This document shows positions 17,579-25,624 of a DNA stretch of 64,000 nt, piece by piece; the stretch's first letter is position 1; each line of letters starts with the position of its first letter. Under the pieces are notes generated by a model. That model saw only the letters and a program-made list of their open reading frames with translations. It was not told the DNA's origin and searched no databases. The translations under genes were made by a program, and so were the position numbers. This DNA comes from CAVZBW01 sp963778465. GTDB lineage: Bacteria > Actinomycetota > Acidimicrobiia > Acidimicrobiales > RAAP-2. The DNA lies in contig CAVZUK010000003.1 in the NCBI GenBank assembly GCA_963778465.1, positions 1,488,001 to 1,552,000 on the forward strand. Direction: 5' to 3'.

Positions 17579-17651
17579 CGGCTTGAGCGACGCGAGACCA
17601 CGTCCGCGGAGTGACCGCCCGGTAACACCCAGCGCGAGTAACACTGCGAGG

Positions 17652-18107
17652 ATGCCCACCGTCGCCCAGCTCGTGTACACGGACGGGTCCTGTCTCGGCA
17701 ATCCCGGACCCGGAGGGTGGGCCTGGGTCGTGCCCGACGGGGCTTACGCCAGCGGGGCGGAGCCCCGCACCACCAATCAGCGCATGGAGATCACGGCCGT
17801 ACTCGAGGCGTTGCGCGCGCTGGGCGACGCCCAGCCGATAGAGGTCGTGAGCGATTCGACCTACGTGGTGAATTGCTTTCGGCAGCGTTGGTGGGAGGGT
17901 TGGTTCCGGCGAGGCTGGCGCAACTCGCAGGGCCGCCCGGTCGCCAACCGAGACCTGTGGGAGCCCCTCTTCGAGCTGGCGCTCGACAGTGAGCGGACGG
18001 TCACCTTCCGATGGGTCAAGGGGCACTCGGGCGACCCCTGGAACGACGAGGTCGACCGGCTCGCGGTCGAGGCGGCCTCCAGCGGGAGGGGCCAGAGCGC
18101 CAGCTGA
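17652..18107 (+). CDS. rnhA: Ribonuclease HI
   Basis: Cleaves the RNA strand of RNA-DNA hybrids. The ATG at 17652 gives 151 residues, the family length. Catalytic acids are visible in YTDGSCLGNPGPGGWAWV (Asp11), QRMEITAVLEAL (Glu), VSDSTYVVNCF (Asp) and NDEVDRLAVEAA (Asp). The KGHSGDPWNDEVDRLA loop is typical of bacterial RNase HI. The divergent partner is aceE, 73 bases away. Confidence 0.95.
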   Translation: MPTVAQLVYTDGSCLGNPGPGGWAWVVPDGAYASGAEPRTTNQRMEITAVLEALRALGDAQPIEVVSDSTYVVNCFRQRWWEGWFRRGWRNSQGRPVANRDLWEPLFELALDSERTVTFRWVKGHSGDPWNDEVDRLAVEAASSGRGQSAS

Positions 18108-18144
18108 TCGTCCGACCTGCGCCGTGGTCCTAACATCGCCGCCC

Positions 18145-18909
18145 ATGGAACTGGATGGGACTTCCGCACTCGTCACCGGCGCCGCCTCCGGGCTCGGAGC
18201 CGCCACTGCACGAGCCCTCGCCTCCCAAGGTGTCCGCGTGACCGTCTTCGACCGCAACGAGGAGGGCGCTCGGGCGGTCGCCGAGGAGGTCGGTGGGGAC
18301 TACGTCGCCGGTGACGTGACGCTGCCGGAGGACTGCCAGCGCGCCGTCGACCAGGCCGCCCAAGGGCTCCCGCTGCGCACCGCGGTCAATTGTGCCGGCA
18401 CGGGATGGGTCGGCCGGGTCATCAACCGGGACGGGAGCCCCCACGAGCTCGGCCCCTTCGAGTTCATCCAGCGTCTCAACGTGATCGGCACGTTCAACGT
18501 GCTGACGAAGGCGGCGTCGGCCATCGCCGCGACCGACCCGGTCGGGGACGCCGGCCAGCGCGGCGTCATCGTGAACACGGCCTCGGTGGCGGCCTTCGAC
18601 GGCCAGATCGGCCAGCTCGCCTATTCCGCGTCCAAGGGGGCGGTGGTCGGCATGACCCTGCCGGCCGCCCGCGACCTCTCGGTCGTCGGGATCCGGGTGG
18701 TCACGATCGCTCCCGGCCTCTTCGACACGCCCCTGCTGGCAATGATGCCCGACGAGCAGCGGGCCGAGCTGGGGCGTTCGGTGCTGTTCCCCAAGCGCCT
18801 CGGGCAGCCGGCGGAGTACGGTCAACTGGTGCTCCAGATCGCCGGCAACGACTACCTCAACGGCGAGGTGATCCGGCTGGACGGCGGCATCCGGATGCCT
18901 CCCAAGTAG
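18145..18909 (+). CDS. Short-chain dehydrogenase, HSD17B10/3-hydroxyacyl-CoA dehydrogenase type II-like
   Basis: NAD(P)-dependent SDR of 254 residues. The cofactor motif TGAASGLGAAT lies near the N-terminus, NCAGTGWVGRVI follows in the centre, and Tyr160 and Lys164 (YSASK) form the active site. The blocks VINRDGSPHELGPFEFIQRL and VVTIAPGLFDTPLL are characteristic of the type II 3-hydroxyacyl-CoA dehydrogenase (HSD17B10) branch. Oxidation of 2-methyl-3-hydroxybutyryl-CoA or related acyl-CoAs is therefore likely. It stands 37 bases after rnhA and 44 bases before an aldo/keto reductase. Confidence 0.9.
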   Translation: MELDGTSALVTGAASGLGAATARALASQGVRVTVFDRNEEGARAVAEEVGGDYVAGDVTLPEDCQRAVDQAAQGLPLRTAVNCAGTGWVGRVINRDGSPHELGPFEFIQRLNVIGTFNVLTKAASAIAATDPVGDAGQRGVIVNTASVAAFDGQIGQLAYSASKGAVVGMTLPAARDLSVVGIRVVTIAPGLFDTPLLAMMPDEQRAELGRSVLFPKRLGQPAEYGQLVLQIAGNDYLNGEVIRLDGGIRMPPK

Positions 18910-18916
18910 CGACGGG

Positions 18917-18944
18917 CCAGGTAGGGCGAGCCAGGTAGGGCGAG
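18917..18944. repeat. Short tandem 14-bp repeat
   Basis: The unit CCAGGTAGGGCGAG appears twice in direct succession in the spacer between the SDR and the aldo/keto reductase, just before the latter's GAGGTAG ribosome-binding region. It looks like a slippage duplication. Confidence 0.5.
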
Positions 18945-18953
18945 GAGGTAGCG

Positions 18954-19961
18954 GTGCGGTATGTGGAAGTCGGCGGCCTTCGGCTCTCGGCCGTGGGCCT
19001 CGGGACGTGGCAGTTCGGATCCAAGGACTGGGGTTACGGCGAGGGGTACGCCACGGATGTGGCGCCGGCAATCGTGCGGCGTGCGCTCGAGCTCGGCATC
19101 AACTTCTTCGATACGGCGGAGGCCTACGCGTGGGGGCGATCCGAGCGGATCCTCGGTGCGGCTCTGGCGGATCGGCGATCGGAGGCCTTCATCGCCACCA
19201 AGCTCCTCCCGGTGCTGCCCGTCTCGCCCATCGTCCAGCGGAGGGCCCGGTCGAGCGCCGAGAGGCTGGGGATCGACAGCATCGACCTCTACCAGATGCA
19301 CTGGCCCAACCCCGCGGTGCCCATCGCCAACGCCATGTCTGCTTTCGCGCAGCTGCTCGACTCGGGTCTGATCCGCCACGCCGGAGTGTCCAACTTCTCC
19401 CTCGAGCGGTGGCGCAAGGCGGAGGCGGCTCTCGGGCGGCCGGTCCTCTCCAACCAGGTCCGATTCAGCTTGCTGTTCCGCCGCGCCGAGCGTGAGCTCC
19501 TTCCCTGGGCCCAGGCCAACGACCGGCTGGTGATCGCCTACAGCCCCCTCGCCCAGGGCCTGCTGTCCGGTCGCTTCTCTCCGGGCGAGAAGGCGACGGG
19601 GACCCGGGCAAGGACGCCCGCGTTCCAGGAGGAGAACATCCGGCGCGCCCGCCCGGTCCTGGACGCCCTCCAACAGGTGGCCGAGGCGCACGGCTGCACG
19701 AGCGCCCAGGTGGCGCTCGCCTGGCTGATCCGACGGCCCAACGTCCTCGTCATCCCCGGTGCCTCGTCGGTGGCGCAGCTCGAGGCCAACGCCGAAGCCG
19801 CCGACCTCTCTCTGTCCGACGAGGAGGACGCAGCCCTCGTCGAGGCGGCCGACGCGTACACGCCGCTCGCGGGCCGCGAGCTGGTCTCGACGATGACCAG
19901 GGCCCAGATCGACCACCTGGGTGGTCGCCTCAAGAAGGTCTCGGACGGCCTGAAGGGTTGA
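18954..19961 (+). CDS. Aldo/keto reductase
   Basis: NADPH-dependent (beta/alpha)8-barrel reductase, 335 residues from a GTG with GGAGG upstream. The catalytic tetrad can be placed: Asp and Tyr in FFDTAEAYAWGRSERILG, Lys in FIATKLLP and His in LYQMHWPNP. The cofactor part reads GVSNFSLERW, YSPLAQGLLSGRFSPG and VIPGASSVAQLEANAEAAD. It resembles the YhdN/AKR11-like group. The substrate is unknown. Confidence 0.92.
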   Translation: MRYVEVGGLRLSAVGLGTWQFGSKDWGYGEGYATDVAPAIVRRALELGINFFDTAEAYAWGRSERILGAALADRRSEAFIATKLLPVLPVSPIVQRRARSSAERLGIDSIDLYQMHWPNPAVPIANAMSAFAQLLDSGLIRHAGVSNFSLERWRKAEAALGRPVLSNQVRFSLLFRRAERELLPWAQANDRLVIAYSPLAQGLLSGRFSPGEKATGTRARTPAFQEENIRRARPVLDALQQVAEAHGCTSAQVALAWLIRRPNVLVIPGASSVAQLEANAEAADLSLSDEEDAALVEAADAYTPLAGRELVSTMTRAQIDHLGGRLKKVSDGLKG

Positions 19962-20141
19962 GGCCGCGCGGGTCTCCGGGCGACGCCCCGGGGCCGGCCG
20001 CGATCCTGCGTTGGGTGCCGAGGGGCCCAGATAGGCTCGCCTTGTCGAGGACAGCTCTCGACCCGGACGACCGGGCGTGCGTGACCTCGATCGATCAGAT
20101 CACCTCGTCTGAGCAAACAGCGTGAGGAGGCGGAGCCGGAG

Positions 20142-21566
20142 ATGACGGCGACGGAGTCGCAGACGTTCGACGTCGTGGTGATCGGCGGCGGCCCCGGTGG
20201 CTACGCGGCCGCCCTCTACGGGGCATCCGCCGGATTGTCGATCGCGGTGGTCGAACGGGACAAGGTCGGCGGCACCTGCCTGCACCGAGGTTGCGTCCCG
20301 GCCAAGGAGTTCCTCGAGGCGGCCGCCGTCTACCGCACGGTGCAGAGCGCCGGTGAGTTCGGGATCTCCACCTCGGCCCCGACCATCGACTTCGCGGTGA
20401 ACCAGGCCCGCAAGATCGGCGTCGTCGACCAGCTCTACCGGGGGCTCGCCGGTTTGTTGCGGTCGCGCAAGGTCACGATCCTCGACGGCACTGGGCAGCT
20501 GCTGCCCGGACGGCGCGTGCAGGTCGTCGACGGACCCCAGGCGGGCACGGTGGTGCAGGGGCGCCACGTGGTGCTGGCGCCGGGGTCGGTGCCGAGGACC
20601 CTTCCGGGCCTCGAGGTCGACGGTCAGACCGTGGTCACTTCAGACGAGCTCCTCTCCTTCGAGCGCATCCCGACGTCCGTCGCCGTCATCGGCGGGGGTG
20701 CCATCGGATGTGAGTTCGCCTCCATGCTGTCCGACCTCGGCTCTCGGGTGACCATCGTCGAGGCGCTCGACACCCTCTTGCCCGGGTGCGACAAGGACGT
20801 CGTCAACGTCGTCCTGCGGTCCTTCCGCAAGAGGGGGATCGAGGTGCTGATCGGGGTGCAGGTCCAGTCGCGCACGCCGCGTGCCGACGGCACCGGGGCG
20901 GTCATCACGTTGAACGACGGGCGCCAGGTCGAGAGCGCCATGGTCGTCGTGTCCGTCGGGCGCCGGCCCCGCACGGAGGGGCTGCTCGCGGGCGACACCG
21001 GGGTCACGATCGACGAGCGGGGCTTCATCCCGACCGATCGCTACCAGCGGACGGGGGCCGACGGCGTGTGGGCGGTCGGCGACGTGGTCGCGGGCACCCC
21101 GCAGCTCGCCCACGTGGGTTTTGCCGAGTCGATCGTCGTGATCAAGACCATCCTCGGCGAGCCCGCCATTCCCGTGGACTACGAACGCGTTCCCTGGTGC
21201 ATCTACTGTCATCCCGAGGTGGCCTTTGCCGGCCTGACCGAGGCGCAGGCGACGGCGCGCGGATACGACGTCGTCACCAAGCGAGACCCGTTTGGGGGCA
21301 ACAGCAGGGCCAGGATCATCGGAGACACCGAGGGACTGGTCAAGGTGGTGGCCAAGCGCCTGCCGGACGGGAGCGCCGGGCAGGTGGTCGGCGTCCACAT
21401 GGTGGGTCCGTGGGTCACCGAGCAGCTCGGAGCCGGGTACCTCGCCGTCAATTGGGAGGCCACGCCCGACGAGATCGGGCAATTCATCCAACCGCACCCC
21501 TCGCTCTCGGAGACCTTTGGCGAGACGGTGCTGGCACTGACAGGAAGGGGATTGCACGTTGGCTGA
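20142..21566 (+). CDS. lpdA: Dihydrolipoamide dehydrogenase (E3)
   Basis: FAD-dependent disulfide reductase that reoxidises the lipoyl arm of 2-oxoacid dehydrogenase complexes. Its 474 residues begin with the FAD motif VVVIGGGPGGYAAAL, then the redox pair Cys46 and Cys51 in GGTCLHRGCVPAK. The NAD domain has VAVIGGGAIGCEFASML. The interface domain ends with HPSLSETFGETVLALTGRG, which contains the conserved His-Pro and Glu of E3. The ATG follows GAGGAGGCGGAGCCGGAG. The stop overlaps the E2 start by eight bases, so E3 and E2 are co-translated, in the reverse of the usual E1-E2-E3 order. Confidence 0.96.
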   Translation: MTATESQTFDVVVIGGGPGGYAAALYGASAGLSIAVVERDKVGGTCLHRGCVPAKEFLEAAAVYRTVQSAGEFGISTSAPTIDFAVNQARKIGVVDQLYRGLAGLLRSRKVTILDGTGQLLPGRRVQVVDGPQAGTVVQGRHVVLAPGSVPRTLPGLEVDGQTVVTSDELLSFERIPTSVAVIGGGAIGCEFASMLSDLGSRVTIVEALDTLLPGCDKDVVNVVLRSFRKRGIEVLIGVQVQSRTPRADGTGAVITLNDGRQVESAMVVVSVGRRPRTEGLLAGDTGVTIDERGFIPTDRYQRTGADGVWAVGDVVAGTPQLAHVGFAESIVVIKTILGEPAIPVDYERVPWCIYCHPEVAFAGLTEAQATARGYDVVTKRDPFGGNSRARIIGDTEGLVKVVAKRLPDGSAGQVVGVHMVGPWVTEQLGAGYLAVNWEATPDEIGQFIQPHPSLSETFGETVLALTGRGLHVG

Positions 21567-23130
21567 CGTCACCATGCCCCAGCTCGGCGAGACGGTCACC
21601 GAGGGCACCGTGACCCGGTGGTTCAAGCAGGTCGGTGACACGGTCGCCCGAGACGAACCCCTCTTCGAGGTGTCGACGGACAAGGTCGACTCCGAGGTCC
21701 CCTCGCCGTCCGCCGGGGTCCTCGCCGAGGTCCTCGTGAGCGAGGGGGAGACGGTCGAGGTGGGTGCCAGGCTGGCAGTCATCTCCGACGGGGCGGCTCC
21801 GGCGGCCGCGCCGCCCGCGGCCGAGGCCCCCGCCGTGGCACCTGCTCCTGCGCCGGCACCTGCCCCACCTGCTCCTGTTCCCGCCGCTCCGTCTCCGCCT
21901 TCCCCCGTTCCGCCGCCTCCTCCGGCGATTGCGCCACCCACGCCGGCACCGCCACCCCCTCAGCCCGTCCCGGTCGCCAGCGCTGAGGTGACTCCGGCCG
22001 CCGCCGAGCCTCTCGGCGCCGCGGCCCCTCCCGACGACGGTGGGCAGCTCCTCTCGCCGGTGGTGCGCCGCCTTCTCCGTGAGAACGGCTTGCAGGCCTC
22101 CGAGGTCGCGGGGACGGGAGTCGGCGGGCGCATCACGAGGGACGACGTCCTGGCCGAGATCGACCGGCGTCGTCGCGGGAACGGCGCCACGCCTCCACCG
22201 CCGCCTCCGGGCTACTCGACCGTGCCGGTTCCGGCGACGTCACTGTCCACTCCGGAGCCTCCGACGTCGCCACCGGTGACGGGCGCCCCCGCGGCGCCGC
22301 CGGTCGCACCACCCGCGCCAGCACCTCCGCCCGCGCAGCCCGTCACCCCTGTTCCGCCGCCGGCAGCGGTCGCGGCCGTGGCTCCCGCTCCAGCACCTGC
22401 GCCGCTGCCTCGGACGAGCGGTGATCGGGTCATCCCGTTCTCCAACATTCGGCGGCGGACCGCCGAGCACATGGTCCGCTCGAAGTCGACGTCCCCCCAC
22501 GCTTTCATCGCGACGGAGGCGGACTTCGAGAACGTCGAACGAGTACGTCGGTCCGTGGGCCCGCGCTTCCGGGACGAGGAGGGGTTCTCGCTGACGTACC
22601 TGCCGTTCATCACCCGGGCGGTGGTGGAGGCGCTCCGCGAGTTCCCCAACCTCAACGCCTCGGTCGACGGCGATGCCCTGGTGGTGCACGGTGACATCAA
22701 CGTCGGCGTCGCGGTCGACCTCGATTTCGAGGGCCTGATCGTCCCCGTCATCCACCGGGCCGACGAGATCACGCTGCGTGGACTGGCTCGCCGGATACGC
22801 GACGTCGCCCAACGGGCGAGGACGCGCCAACTCGGGGCCGACGACGTCGTGGGCGGGACGTTCTCGATCACCAACGACGGCCCGTTCGGGACGATGTTCA
22901 CGGTGCCGATCATCAATCAGCCGCAGGTGGCGATTCTCGCGACGGACGGGATCAAGCGCCGACCGGTTGTCATCGAGCAGGCGGACGGGTCGGAGTCGAT
23001 CTCGATCCACTCGACCGGCCTGGTCGGAATGGCGTGGGACCACCGCGCCGTCGACGGGGCGTACGTATCGTCCTTCTTGGCCCACGTGACCGCGCTCATC
23101 GCCGAGCGCGACTGGTCCACCGAGCTCTAG
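21559..23130 (+). CDS. Dihydrolipoamide acyltransferase (E2)
   Basis: E2 core enzyme, 523 residues from a TTG. Residues 1-75 form one lipoyl domain with the lipoylated Lys42 in STDKVDSEV. Residues about 80-160 are a Pro/Ala-rich swinging linker. Residues 164-200 are the E3/E1-binding domain (LSPVVRRLLRENGLQASEVAG). A second Pro/Ala linker leads to the catalytic domain (from about 290), with His495 and Asp499 in the HxxxDG motif HRAVDGA. The lipoyl sequence PQLGETVTEGTVTRWFKQVGD resembles actinobacterial SucB/AceF-type proteins. Whether it serves pyruvate, 2-oxoglutarate or branched 2-oxoacids is not certain. Confidence 0.93.
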   Translation: MADVTMPQLGETVTEGTVTRWFKQVGDTVARDEPLFEVSTDKVDSEVPSPSAGVLAEVLVSEGETVEVGARLAVISDGAAPAAAPPAAEAPAVAPAPAPAPAPPAPVPAAPSPPSPVPPPPPAIAPPTPAPPPPQPVPVASAEVTPAAAEPLGAAAPPDDGGQLLSPVVRRLLRENGLQASEVAGTGVGGRITRDDVLAEIDRRRRGNGATPPPPPPGYSTVPVPATSLSTPEPPTSPPVTGAPAAPPVAPPAPAPPPAQPVTPVPPPAAVAAVAPAPAPAPLPRTSGDRVIPFSNIRRRTAEHMVRSKSTSPHAFIATEADFENVERVRRSVGPRFRDEEGFSLTYLPFITRAVVEALREFPNLNASVDGDALVVHGDINVGVAVDLDFEGLIVPVIHRADEITLRGLARRIRDVAQRARTRQLGADDVVGGTFSITNDGPFGTMFTVPIINQPQVAILATDGIKRRPVVIEQADGSESISIHSTGLVGMAWDHRAVDGAYVSSFLAHVTALIAERDWSTEL

Positions 23131-23137
23131 TCGAACC

Positions 23138-24916
23138 GTGTCGGATCGGGTGCTCCGCTTACGCCGGGTCGGCTCGGTCCCCTACTCCGAGGCCCTGGAT
23201 CTCCAGCAGAGCCTGGCCCGACGTGCCGACGACGACTACCTCCTCGTACTCGAGCACCCCCACGTCTATACCCTCGGCGTGCGAGCGGATCGCGCACACG
23301 TCCTCGTGGACCCCGCCGAGGTCGGTGCGACCCTCGTCGTCACGGATCGTGGCGGCGACGTGACCTATCACGGCCCGGGTCAGCTGGTTGTCTATCCCAT
23401 CCTCACCGTCGACGACGATCCGGGGGCGGGGCGACGCCACGTGCACCAGCTCGAGCAGGTCGTGATCGACGCGCTCACAGAGCTCGGGCTGCCGCGAGCG
23501 GGCGCCGTGGGGCGGCTGCCCGAGTATCCGGGGATCTGGGTAGGTGTCGACGGGCCGAAGCCTCGCAAGGTCGCAGCGGTCGGCGTGCGCACCGTGCGCC
23601 AGGAGCGGCCCGCCGGTGCGGCCGCCACCGGCTGGGGCTCCCGCCGCGGCGAGTTGGAGGTGCGCCGGCGCACCCTCCACGGGGTGGCGGTCAACGTCGA
23701 CTGCGATCTCTCGATGTTCGAGCACATCGTGCCGTGCGGGATCGGACATATGCCGGTGACCTCCATGCACGCCGAGGCCATCTCGTGTGGCGTCGACGAG
23801 GTGGCCGAGGCGATCATCCGCAGGGCGAGCCTTCAGTGGGCACCCGTCGGGAGGGTGGATCGACAGGATGTCACCGCCGCGACCGCGACGCCTCCGACCG
23901 CGGCGACACAGACCGAGCCGACACAGACCGAGCCGACACCAACCGAGGCGACACGGGCGACACGCAGGCCCGTCTCCGTCCGGTTGTCGTCCACCGAGCC
24001 GGCCGCGCTGCGGCGCATCCGGCGCGCCGGGGTCGACCCGCACGAGGCCGTGCCGTTGCGGGCACCGAAGCCCTCCTGGCTGCGGGTGCCCGCCCGCATG
24101 GGAACGGGCTATCTGGAGCTGGGGCGCACCGTCCACGGCCTTGGCCTCAACACCGTCTGCGAGGAGGCCGGCTGTCCCAACATCTACGACTGCTGGTCGG
24201 AGGGCACGGCGACCTTCATGATCAACGGGACGCGGTGCACGCGGGCGTGCGGCTTTTGCAAGGTGGACACGCGGCGTCCGTTGCCCCTGGATCCGTCGGA
24301 GCCGGATCGGGTGGGAGGGGCGGTCGCCCGGATGGGCCTGGCCCACGCCGTCGTGACATGCGTGGCACGCGACGACCTCGACGACGGCGGGGCCGGTGCC
24401 ATGGCGGAGACGGTTCGGGCCATACGCCGGCACAGTCCCGGCACGCGGGTCGAGGTCCTCATCTCGGACTGCAAGGGGGACGAAGGGGCGCTGGCCACGA
24501 TCTTCGAGTCCGGGCCCGACGTGTTGAACCACAACATCGAGACCGTGGCACGCCTCCAGCGGGCCGTGCGACCCTCGGCGGGTTACGCGCGGAGCCTGGC
24601 CGTGCTGGCGCGAGCGGCGGATGCGGGACTGGTCACGAAATCCGGGCTGATGGTGGGCCTCGGCGAGCGGCGTGAAGAGGTGCTCTCCGCCCTCGCCGAC
24701 CTTGCCGGGGTCGGCGTCAGCATCGCCACGGTCGGCCAGTACCTGCGACCCTCGGCCGATCACCTGCCGGTCATGCGTTGGTGGGCGCCGCAGGAATTCG
24801 ACGAGCTGCGGACGGCGGGGAGGTCGCTCGGGCTCGCACACGTGGAGTCATCGCCGCTCACCCGCTCGAGTTACCACGCGCACAGCGCGGCCGAGGCCGT
24901 GGAAGCGGCCCGTTGA
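23138..24916 (+). CDS. Fused octanoyltransferase-lipoyl synthase (LipB-LipA)
   Basis: One uninterrupted frame of 592 residues joins the two enzymes of lipoate synthesis. Residues 1-235 are LipB, which moves octanoate from acyl-carrier protein to a lipoyl domain: GGDVTYHGPGQLVVYP, the catalytic Lys144 (PRKVAAVGVR) and Cys200 (HIVPCGIG). A segment of about 22 residues is inserted after VGVR. Residues 257-271 are a Thr/Glu/Pro linker made of three 5-residue repeats. Residues from about 311 are LipA, a radical SAM enzyme that inserts two sulfurs: the auxiliary-cluster cysteines 341, 346 and 352 (CEEAGCPNIYDC), the SAM-cluster cysteines 367, 371 and 374 (CTRACGFC) and the C-terminal RSSYHA. An in-frame GTG at 24050 (residue 305) could start a separate LipA. 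The gene lies eight bases after E2. Confidence 0.93.
   Translation: MSDRVLRLRRVGSVPYSEALDLQQSLARRADDDYLLVLEHPHVYTLGVRADRAHVLVDPAEVGATLVVTDRGGDVTYHGPGQLVVYPILTVDDDPGAGRRHVHQLEQVVIDALTELGLPRAGAVGRLPEYPGIWVGVDGPKPRKVAAVGVRTVRQERPAGAAATGWGSRRGELEVRRRTLHGVAVNVDCDLSMFEHIVPCGIGHMPVTSMHAEAISCGVDEVAEAIIRRASLQWAPVGRVDRQDVTAATATPPTAATQTEPTQTEPTPTEATRATRRPVSVRLSSTEPAALRRIRRAGVDPHEAVPLRAPKPSWLRVPARMGTGYLELGRTVHGLGLNTVCEEAGCPNIYDCWSEGTATFMINGTRCTRACGFCKVDTRRPLPLDPSEPDRVGGAVARMGLAHAVVTCVARDDLDDGGAGAMAETVRAIRRHSPGTRVEVLISDCKGDEGALATIFESGPDVLNHNIETVARLQRAVRPSAGYARSLAVLARAADAGLVTKSGLMVGLGERREEVLSALADLAGVGVSIATVGQYLRPSADHLPVMRWWAPQEFDELRTAGRSLGLAHVESSPLTRSSYHAHSAAEAVEAAR
23906..23950. repeat. Three tandem 15-bp units in the LipB-LipA linker
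   Basis: ACACAGACCGAGCCG occurs twice exactly (23906-23920, 23921-23935) and once with changes (23936-23950). It encodes TQTEP, TQTEP and TPTEA in the interdomain linker. The unit length is a multiple of three, so expansion keeps the reading frame. Confidence 0.8.
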
Positions 24917-24935
24917 CGTCGTCGCCCGTCCGAAC

Positions 24936-25502
24936 CTAAGGGGAGACCCGGCGCGCGAAGTGATCGGTCCAGCGGAGCCCGTCCCAGTACCGGAGAAGGT
25001 CCTCGCCGTGTTCGGGGTCCGGCCGCCAGCCGGCCGTGCGGTCGACCCCGTTGGTCACCGGGTGCTTCCCGTTGCTCGACGCCGGCGTCGCCGGCTCCCG
25101 GGCTCCGTTGACGGCGAGGACCGACGCGGAGCCGTTGCTCGCGTGGGCGACGACCGCCGGCGCGGACCCGTTGCTCTCGTGGGCGAGCGCGGAGGGGACC
25201 TCTTGCGTGAGTAACGCGCTCGTTTCGGGCTGGGTCGACACGCTGAGGCTCGTTGCGGGGGAGGAGCCAGCACTGGGCGCGGCACCGGCGCTGGGCTCGG
25301 TGCTGGTGGGTGGTGTCGTGCCGGGCGCCGGGGTGCGTGATGGTGCATCGCCCGATGGCGCTGAGTCGCGTGGAGCGGCTACGCCACCCCGGGGCTTGCG
25401 CGACGGCGACCACAGGTGAGATGCCAGCACGATGATGCCCATCACCGCGAGCACCCCGACAACGAAGCCGGCGAGGTCGAGGACGTGGGCCGTTTCATTC
25501 AC
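24936..25502 (-). CDS. Single-span membrane protein with C-terminal DUF2510
   Basis: A 188-residue protein from a GTG. Residues about 8-30 (LAGFVVGVLAVMGIIVLASHL) form one transmembrane helix. A long Ser/Pro/Ala/Thr-rich linker follows, with repeated HESNGSA and HASNGSA segments. The last 35 residues (AGWRPDPEHGEDLLRYWDGL, then RWTDHF) are a DUF2510 domain, a short Trp-rich module common in actinobacterial membrane proteins. The function is unknown. It lies downstream of metH on the same strand and converges on lipBA with 19 bases between stops. Confidence 0.85.
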   Translation of the reverse strand: MNETAHVLDLAGFVVGVLAVMGIIVLASHLWSPSRKPRGGVAAPRDSAPSGDAPSRTPAPGTTPPTSTEPSAGAAPSAGSSPATSLSVSTQPETSALLTQEVPSALAHESNGSAPAVVAHASNGSASVLAVNGAREPATPASSNGKHPVTNGVDRTAGWRPDPEHGEDLLRYWDGLRWTDHFARRVSP

Positions 25503-25591
25503 GGCTCGTTACCACCGTGGAAGAGAAGACGGATAGGCCACCCCACCAAGTTACTTTTGCCCATTTCCCACTTCAATGACCCTGCGGCGAT

Positions 25592-25614
25592 GGGCACCCC
25601 AAGGGCCGGTGCCC
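25592..25614 (-). terminator. Hairpin after metH
   Basis: GGGCACC and GGTGCCC make a perfect 7-bp stem with a 9-base loop, starting 11 bases beyond the metH stop on the minus strand. No T run follows. It could separate metH from the DUF2510 gene. Confidence 0.45.
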
Positions 25615-25624
25615 GACCGCAGAT

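Noticed and set aside
14906..17614. A plus-strand open frame of 902 codons opposite aceE
   Set aside because: aceE motifs on the minus strand are complete and clear; the plus frame is an antisense shadow without motifs.
20000..20141. A riboswitch or attenuator before lpdA
   Set aside because: The spacer has short GC inverted repeats but no recognisable conserved riboswitch core.
23871..24070. Separate lipB and lipA genes instead of a fusion
   Set aside because: There is no stop codon between the two parts, and the internal GTG at 24050 has only a weak, badly spaced GAGG. The fused reading is simpler, although internal initiation cannot be excluded.
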